Below are positions 21,254 through 28,456 of a DNA stretch of 28,456 nt, one piece after another. A program made the position numbers and the translations under genes. The notes below the pieces were generated by a model. The model was not told where the DNA came from, ran no database searches, and worked only from the letters and a program-made list of their open reading frames with translations. Position 1 is the first letter of the stretch; each line of letters starts with the position of its first letter. Source of the stretch: Brachionus koreanus (Eukaryota; Rotifera; Eurotatoria; Ploima; Brachionidae); contig PJRA01000048.1 of assembly GCA_016987375.1 (NCBI GenBank), positions 2,336,424-2,364,879 of the forward strand, in the 5' to 3' direction.

Positions 21254-23311
21254 CTTATTTGAAACAACAATTTAAAAGAAAATTCAATGAAATAAAAAAT
21301 TACCCTCGCCAAGAATTAATTTTGGCAAAAATGATCCCCAAAATGCGCAATATTCCGCTCTCAAATTGTAGCTGACATCAATTTTTTTCGAATTAAGAAT
21401 TAAATATGCCCGTTGATTGTCGTTTTTAGAATTGAATTGAACTTGGTACTTTGGCCAATGCTCAATCGGTTGCAAAAGAGTTTCAGTGAGAACAGGCACC
21501 AAGCTTCTTGCCTTATGCGCCGAAATTTGGATAGTCAAATTTTGCTGTAGAGCTGAGTCTCTCTGTGTTCTACTTACAGGGCCATTTGGATTAGAATATT
21601 TGGCAAAGTTAGACCAGTATTTAAGCATCTTTCGAGTCAATACTCTTTCTTCGTAAGTGTAATTTTTGCCCGGGTTGAGCGGTTCGCCGAACACAAACGA
21701 AATCTCATCGCCATGCATTACCCCTAACCAATCGGGCCAATAATGATTAGAGCTTCGATGTGTATAATAGTAAAAATAAACATCTTGTTGACTAATTGCG
21801 TAAATGTTGGCAAAATCGACTGTCGGACACAAAAAATGAAAATCACCTGCAGCGTCGTCTAAATTTTCAAAGTTTTTAGCCTCATTGTGAACATTGTTCC
21901 AATTGGTATATCTATAAAGTATTGCATTTCGAATAGCTAAAGAACTTATTTCAGGATATTGAGGATAGAAATAAAACAAACTGGTCATAAAATCCTTAAA
22001 TGTTGGATAGTCGATGGCAGGCCGAGTGGTCAAATTTCGGTACTCCGGAAAAGCATAAACAAATAGCCAATTTCCTTCGTCCTTGTTACCCCCAAGCAAA
22101 ATGGGGCATTTTTTAAATTTTCCTCTATTAAGCAAACTAATAGGCTCTTCTTCCAAAAAGTATTTGTCCACTACTGGGACGAAAATAAACTGAGCAACAC
22201 CATGAGTGGCTCGTGAATAAAAATATTCATCAGATTTTTCCAGTGCTCTTTGAGCATTGGCTTTTTTGGCACATTCGATCATTTCCGATGTATTTCCTTT
22301 ACATCCAATTTTTTTTAGTATGCCAGTGCTTCGCTTTATAGCATCTTCATGGTTTAGCAGAGCCCAATCGGCCAAAGCTGTTCCGCTTTCCATTATTGCA
22401 TTATGAAACAAGTTAGATGATAAAGGAGACAATAAATGAAGACTGACACTAACTGAGCCAGCACTTTCACCAAATAAAGTTATTTTGTTACTATCTCCAC
22501 CAAAATATTGAATATTGTTTTGAATCCATTTAAGAGCCAAATATTGATCTAATAGACCTTGATTTCCAGGCGCTTTTTCATCATCCATATACAAAAATCC
22601 AAATATCGACAATCTGTATTGAATGCTTACTACAATGGTTTGAGTTTCGGCAACCATTATTTTTGGGTCGTAAATCTTGAGTGTAGCAGTTCCTGAAGTA
22701 AAACCACCACCGTAAATCCAGACCATTACGGCCGAGTTTTTAGGCTTTGGATACGGAGTCCAAATGTTCAAATAAAGACAATCTTCACTTACATTTGTGT
22801 TCGGATTCCACATTTCTACTCCGTCGAAACCGGTTATTACTGTGTCGTGCAATTGGTAGCAACTATTTGGAAGTTCAGTCGCATCTAAAATATTATTCCA
22901 GTTTTTTACCGGAACTGGTCTTTTAAATCTCAGATCGCCGATAGGCTTTTCGGCATATGGTATTCCCAACCAAGAATTGATGCGAAATTTTTGTTTACCA
23001 TTAGGAAAATGTCTACTTCTACCGCTTTTCGCCAAATGATGATCCAAATAGAATGATCTACCTTGTACCTTTCCGTTTTGGGTATCCACAAGCAAGTCTT
23101 CTTCGGCAAATTTGTCTGAATGATAGACACGATTCGGATTATGGTGCTTGTGTGCAGACATGCGATCCTCATTTTCTAAATTATCATTATTTTCACTATG
23201 TTCATAAAATTCTATTTCATTTTGTCTTTCCAATTTCCAATCGGACTCTGATATTTGACGATTAAAGCAAAAATTGTTCAATAAAAGAAAAAATAACAAT
23301 AAATTGTTCAT
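21114..23311 (-). CDS. Acetylcholinesterase, with GPI-type tail on a second exon
   Basis: The main exon runs 23311-21304. An intron 21303-21254 (50 nt, GTAATT...AAG) then joins it in phase to 21253-21114, giving about 715 aa. Reading through instead stops at 21284, giving 675 aa. The enzyme hydrolyses acetylcholine and is secreted or surface-bound. Signal peptide MNNLLLFFLLLNNFCF. Catalytic triad: Ser283 (GESAG), Glu412 (NKDEG), His533 (MHGDE). Oxyanion glycines 201-202; choline-binding Trp168 in EMWNPN; acyl-pocket Phe375 and Phe377, which favour acetyl esters. Disulphide cysteines 151/178, 337/347 and 495/655 are all present. N-glycosylation sites include Asn173, 340, 426, 550 and 591. Oddities: a charged His/Asn-rich N-terminal extension (about 20-70), an insertion near 90-108, and peripheral-site changes Leu154 and Thr205. 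The alternative tail has CNCGAC, a polar spacer and a hydrophobic end (LIILSVFRVILALF), like GPI-anchored AChE. Confidence 0.93.
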
Positions 23312-26300
23312 TATAGTTCATTTAATTCTTTTCATTTCTATTCAAATATATTCTGTGTCTACAAAATGTATATTCTAAATATCTAAAATCAAATAAATAT
23401 CTAAATTATTCTAAGAATTTTAATTTTTTTACTTATATAACCAGCACTGTTTAAACTATTTTGTTTGGGTTTAGTTTTTTTCATTTTATGCTGCAACATT
23501 TGATTATTTAACTGGGAGTACAGTTTGAAAAATTTTTTGAAAAAATTATTCTCCAATTGATCTGCTAATAGATTTTATTATTTAAACAAAAAACATACTG
23601 CCTTTCATCAATCAATTCAAAAAGACCTGGTAATAATTAAAACGAAACTCTAGAAATTTTTTACGACTTTAATTTGTTTAGAAAATTTAAATTAAGTTTT
23701 GATAGCTAAAATAATTTAAGAATTGAAAAATATAAATTTCTACATTAATAAATTAGTTAAAATTTAGCCAAGCAAGCTATTGAATAATTTAAACCAAAAC
23801 TTTATTTTTTAATTCGCGAAAGCAAAGCTAATTATAGACTTTTCCAATAGTTGTCTTTAAATTGTTTCAGCTAGTTAACTAGAGAAGTGAAAAGCATTCA
23901 ACTTAATTAATTATGAATTTAGAAATTAAAATCTATCAAGATTACACAAAGCAGATTTATGCTAGCTGAAAACAAAAAATTTTTATTTAAATTATTATCT
24001 TTAATCAAAATCTATATATTTCTGTTTTGAATAAAACTAATTTTAAAATAATTAAAAAGAAATATTATGTTTATTTTTTAAATTTTGAATACTTGTGACA
24101 TTGATCGAAATATTGATTGAAAAAATTCTAAATAGCTTAGTACTTGCTCTGATTTAAATTGGTTGATTAATTTTTCTTTAATTACTAATCTTAATAAAAA
24201 AGTATTATAACTGAATTCTAAAAGCCAAATTGCTTTTATTAATTTTATTTTCAGTCTCATTTCTCAAATAATTATTTATTATCACTTTAATTATAATTAT
24301 TTGAAGGAAAAAAATTTAGTTCGACAACCAGCAATGAATTTTTTTGAATTAAATTTCTCACAATGGCATAAAAATCAACACAAGAATGGTTTCAAAAGTG
24401 TTATCGATTTCAAGAGCTTTCTCATTCTTTTTTTCCAATATGAAAATATATTAAAAAGATCTTTACTGAATAAAAGAAAAAATAGAGTTAAATTCTATTT
24501 AATTAGTGCAACTTTTTCAGTTTTCTAATATTCTTAATGATACATTGTCTAATTTTGGTGACTAATTATGCGTCAAATCAAAATCAATCATTAGGTAATT
24601 GGAATTTGAGTGCTCTCTTGTTTAGCCTTATCCAAAATTGGATCTCTTAAACTAATATTCTGTCCTTAAACGTCTATGCAACACAATTCTATGAAAAAAT
24701 AGATTTTTTCAAAAAACTTGAAGCAATTACAAGCATTTGTCTTTCCGATCTCATGCGAAAACTTCCGAGACTTTTTAGATCTAAATTTTTACTTAAGAGG
24801 ATTCATAAAGAACCATTCACAAGCAAATAAAATTCTGATTACAATAGAATAATAAAATATTACTTCTCTTGATTTTTCAAGATCAATTTTTGAATTAATT
24901 TAGTTCTATTTTTTGGCTCTTTAAGTTTTTTTAATTTTTAATCAATCAATTAAGATTCCTGATATGAAATTTCAATTAAAAAAAATAGATTTTTATTATG
25001 CTGGGAAAAAAATTAATTTCTTTCTTCATTTATGTTGAAATTGAAATTTAATTGCGCATTTAGAATGTTTTGATCATTTTGAAAAATGAAATTTTCATCA
25101 GAAATTTTACTTTGCCAAAAAATTAAGTTCAGTCCTCAAATCTTAAAATAAATTTTAATATTACGTATCTACCTTGAGTCTAATAATCTAATAATCTCAG
25201 TCGGATTAATTAAAGCTGAGAATTTTTTTTAAATTCTTAGGAAAATTTTTCAATAAATTTATGTTTTTTGTGTTTAAATTTTAAAAATATTAAAAATTAG
25301 AATGCAATTTATAGAGACTTTGATTTATGATTTGGGGACACTTAAATAATCATAATTTTCTAGACTCAAACCGTCAACAGCAAAACTACATTTAACTGAT
25401 CAAATGTTTAAAAAAAAAAGTTAAAAACTATCATTAAGTAAAAGAAAAATGAGTAAAAAATAACTGTTTAAGTCGTATTTAATAAGCGATGTGAAAAAAA
25501 TTAATAAGACTGCTTTTATAGACATTTAAATAAATAACTGGGAATTAGCTTGAAAAAAAATCGCTTTAAAAACACTAATTAAGCATCTAGGATATATTAG
25601 ATGAATTTCACAATCTAAATCTTATGTGTATCAAAAATTTTCATCGAAATATTTACTAACCAAGGATAAATATTTTTTAATTTGAGAAATTTTGCATTTT
25701 ATTGCTCCGCTAGACAAAACCAAAAGCCTAAGCCTTAATTTTTTTTAATACATCACTTGAATAGATATAATTTTTTTTTTAAACTTAATCTTGGTTTAAA
25801 TTCAAGTCATCCAGGGAATATTTAAAGAGAGAAAATGACTAGCTAACTTTTAGAAGTGCGCTAATGAAATTTAAGATATTCCAATTAACTAAGTTTCTAA
25901 CAAATTAAAAATAAATAAAGCTTAGTTTCTTGAAATCATTCGTGAGCGAAAATTTTAACCTTAAAACTAAAATTGATTCATTTTTAAATCATCAGAATAT
26001 CCAACTAATAATTTCAAAAGTTTTCAAATCGATTGCCTAAATTTGAGTTTGAGCTTAGTATTTATATATGTAGAATAAATGTATTTAAAAAAAATGAGCT
26101 CGATAGTTAGTTAATGCTTTTGAGGCCATAAATTATTTATCACTTACTGGGAAAATAATGATTTTGTTCAAGAAATTTGTTCAAAAACCTTTACGATTAG
26201 AACAAACAAGAGCAAATTCGTATCTAGCTGCATTTAGTTACATCAACGAATGTAAACTTAGATTTTTTCTGGGTGTCGATTGATTAGGTAACACAAATAA

Positions 26301-27682
26301 CTCAATTTAATTAGAGTGAACCGTTTAGTTTTTCAGAAAAGACTTACTGTTAGGTATAATAAGCTACCAACTACCAATACTTTGATGCAAGATCGTTAAT
26401 TATCAAATTTTAATCAAGCAAAAAATTTATTTCCATTTCAATTAATACCCACCTTAAGTTTCAAAATTTTCAGCCAAACAACAAGCTCTATTTACGTCTA
26501 ATGTAACTTTAAATCGAAAAAACAGTTGCGAGTTTATAATTTTATTAAATTTACAGATTTTATTTAATTAAAGCAAAAAAATTTTGGCTAAAATCTAATT
26601 TACTTTATTTACCTATTTGATAATTTCAAACTTAATTGATCTATAAAATTTGAAAGCTCAAATATTTTTCTCTTAAATTTTTTCCTGGTGAATTTTGTAT
26701 AAATTTCCGATAATCAATTTTTTAAAAAATTTCCAACATTAAAAATGAAGCTACTTTGACTAGAAATTTCCCAAAATGCTGTTTTTAAAATAAAAATTCA
26801 TGATTCGAATTGTAAAAATTAATTGAAGCGTCATAATAAACCAATTAAAAATCAAAGTCACTCACTTGAATGCAATCAAAAATTTTATTTATAAATACCA
26901 AAAAATAAACAAAAAATTTTAGTGATTAACTAAAAAAAGTATTATGAGATTTTTTTAATTGATAAAATAAAATTATAAAATATTGTGGTCTTCAACTTTA
27001 TTTTTATTTTATTAATTGAAAGTAATGAACCAATTTCTAATTCAAAAATCAATCTCTTAATAATTCAATTTGTTAAAAAGGGGTCCAAAAACCCCTCGGT
27101 TTTTCTAGTGTTAAAATAAAGCCTAAAATAACAAGAAAAATAATTAATAAAAGATTATATTTAGTATAATTAGTAAAAAATAATTAAATTATAACTATAG
27201 TACCCTAAATTATAGATTGAGTTTAGACATATAAAATTTGGTTCTAATAAACTCCATCAGGGACATATTGAAGTTTATGATTAAAATACAATGATCATGC
27301 TCTAATAATTTTTTAATGTTTTTAAACCAAAAAATTTAATGCAGAAATATTTTTTCATGGGTACCAAAGCACGTATAAACAAAAGCCAAGTATTCTGCAT
27401 AATTCTGCATGTATAAAATTTTTGTAGAATTTTGCAGACATAAAAAATTAAGTTTAAAACTGAATTTTTAGTTTTAAGTTTGCTTCTAAAATTTATTTTT
27501 TACAAAAGTAGTATTAATAAGCTTATGTTAATGACAATTTTTGAGGATGATCATTTAAATTGGATCATAAACTTCAAATTGTCCCTTCAAAAAACCCGTC
27601 AGGTTGTATCAATCTTGATGATTTTTGTTTTACATTAAAGCTGAGAAATTTGTTTACAATTTTAGGTTATTGTGAAATTCTT
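23312..27682. other. Long gene-free AT-rich region upstream of acetylcholinesterase
   Basis: About 4.4 kb with stops in all frames; open frames at 24078-24260 and 24301-24528 are low-complexity with no family signature. The first few hundred bases should carry the acetylcholinesterase promoter. A G/C-rich hairpin AGGGGT-ccaaaa-ACCCCT stands out at 27079-27096, and ATTCTGCAT is directly repeated near 27395-27412. Distal enhancers could lie here but cannot be read from sequence alone. Confidence 0.5.
27079..27096. repeat. G/C-rich hairpin
   Basis: AGGGGT (27079-27084) pairs with ACCCCT (27091-27096) around CCAAAA, in surroundings almost without G or C, followed by a T-run. Function unknown. 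Confidence 0.35.
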
Positions 27683-27882
27683 CCTACAAACAAAACAAAA
27701 ATTCTTCCTTTTTTCTATTTAAAATATTGATAGAGACGATTGAAAGAAAGTAAATATCTTTATTTTAAATAGAAAAGATGCAACATACCTTGTTGCACCT
27801 TTTTTGCAATATTTTTTTTAAATATTTATTTTAGTAAATTTTAATTTATCAAAAAAGGAAGAATTTTTGTTTTGTTTGTAGG
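27683..27882. mobile_element. MITE-like palindromic element, copy B, perfect 32-bp inverted repeats
   Basis: The left terminus 27683-27714 is the exact reverse complement of the right terminus 27851-27882 (outer end CCTACAAACAAAACAAAAAT, inner end TTCTTCCTTTTTT). Complementarity continues weakly on both sides. In the middle, TGCAACATACCTTGTTGCA (27779-27797) makes its own 6-bp stem. The same ends and core occur in PITHD1 intron 3 (4494-4758). It has no coding capacity. Perfect termini suggest recent activity of an unseen DNA transposase. No clear target-site duplication is visible. Confidence 0.8.
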
Positions 27883-28456
27883 AAAAATTTTTGAATTTTA
27901 CAATAGGAAAATATTTTCTATTAATTTATGTAATTCAAGTTATATCCTAATAAATGTATCAAAAGGTGAAATTGAAGATTTTTAAATTTGAGTTATTTAA
28001 TAAAGGGGATTAAAGTCAGTTGAAAAATGGTCTAAATTTTTATTAGCCAATCTAATTTTTAATGCGTTTGGGTGCAATCAGAGAGAAATTGAGAAAAGGC
28101 AATCGATATTAGACAAGAGATAGCTAAGTGTAACTGTGCGTCCCAGTGTCTATACAAATCTATGCTGAAAGTGAAATTTTTATTTTATTCTCATGGTCAA
28201 TTAAATTCGTGAAATTAATTTTTAAATAACCAAAATATTTAGAAAAAAATAAAAATTTTCTAAAAAATCTTTAAATTAACTAAATTTTTTTACAAATTTT
28301 TACTATTATCCACAAATATATTTATAAAATAATTTTTTTTTAACAACATTTGTAAGGTTAAAGAAATGCAAACGCTCACACTAACTAATGCATAAGTAAA
28401 TGGACAAAAATTAAAAGCGAATATCTCAAAAAATAAAAATGATATTAAGTTCTGTT
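27883..28456. other. Right edge, no gene recognised
   Basis: AT-rich DNA with one more balanced patch at about 28065-28155 that has no open frame or RNA signature I can name. A gene could begin beyond the window. Confidence 0.4.

Noticed and set aside
22930..23265. Extra frames on both strands inside the acetylcholinesterase exon
   Set aside because: Overlap a long, fully conserved coding exon and show no family signature.
24301..24528. 75-codon plus-strand frame
   Set aside because: Rich in F, K, N and L as expected from AT-rich DNA; no ATG at the start (begins with TTG) and no motif.
24741..24751. CTTTCCGATCT, resembling the end of a sequencing adapter
   Set aside because: Only about nine bases match and the flanks are ordinary AT-rich sequence; chance is the better explanation.
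27079..27105. Hairpin followed by T-run, like a bacterial terminator
   Set aside because: The window is animal nuclear DNA with introns; no bacterial-type genes are nearby.

Overview
The window reads as nuclear DNA from a small-genome animal. It carries an acetylcholinesterase, two KANSL1/NSL1-type chromatin proteins, a mitochondrial Era GTPase and a PITH-domain protein, all translated with the standard code. Most introns that can be placed are about 41-110 nt, with GT...AG ends and T-rich or AAG/TAG acceptors. The DNA is very AT-rich, and genes stand out as islands of more balanced composition. A protostome such as a rotifer, mite or flatworm would fit, but that is inference. I see no tRNA, rRNA, CRISPR array or bacterial operon.

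Layout. 97-351(+): decayed fragment of a MULE-type transposase zinc-binding domain. 1520-3663(+): six-exon ERAL1 (536 aa). 3787-5954(+): six-exon PITHD1 (212 aa), starting 123 nt after ERAL1; its third intron holds a palindromic MITE-like element. 8709-6571(-) and 14578-13122(-): two diverged KANSL1-like paralogues in the same orientation, each ending in a PEHE domain that in known relatives binds the MOF/KAT8 acetyltransferase. Between them lie about 4 kb without a supported gene, containing a perfect 21-bp hairpin and a fossil LINE reverse transcriptase. 16837-17661(+): a single-exon gene of unknown function (274 aa). 20437-17871(-): a 5'-truncated CR1/L2-like LINE with frameshifts, two 3' hairpins and a trinucleotide tail, abutting what may be the 3' end of another retroelement. 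23311-21114(-): acetylcholinesterase, encoded almost wholly in one exon, with an apparent 50-nt intron near the end that switches the C-terminus to a cysteine-rich, GPI-signal-like tail. 23312-28456: mostly gene-free AT-rich DNA with a second copy of the MITE at 27683-27882.

The genes do not form one pathway. ERAL1 acts in mitochondrial ribosome assembly, the KANSL1-like pair in histone acetylation, and acetylcholinesterase at synapses or the cell surface. No clearly new multi-gene system is visible. The most useful leads are the alternative acetylcholinesterase C-terminus, the KANSL1-like tandem pair, the MITE family, the orphan gene at 16837 and the possible ERAL1-PITHD1 co-transcription.
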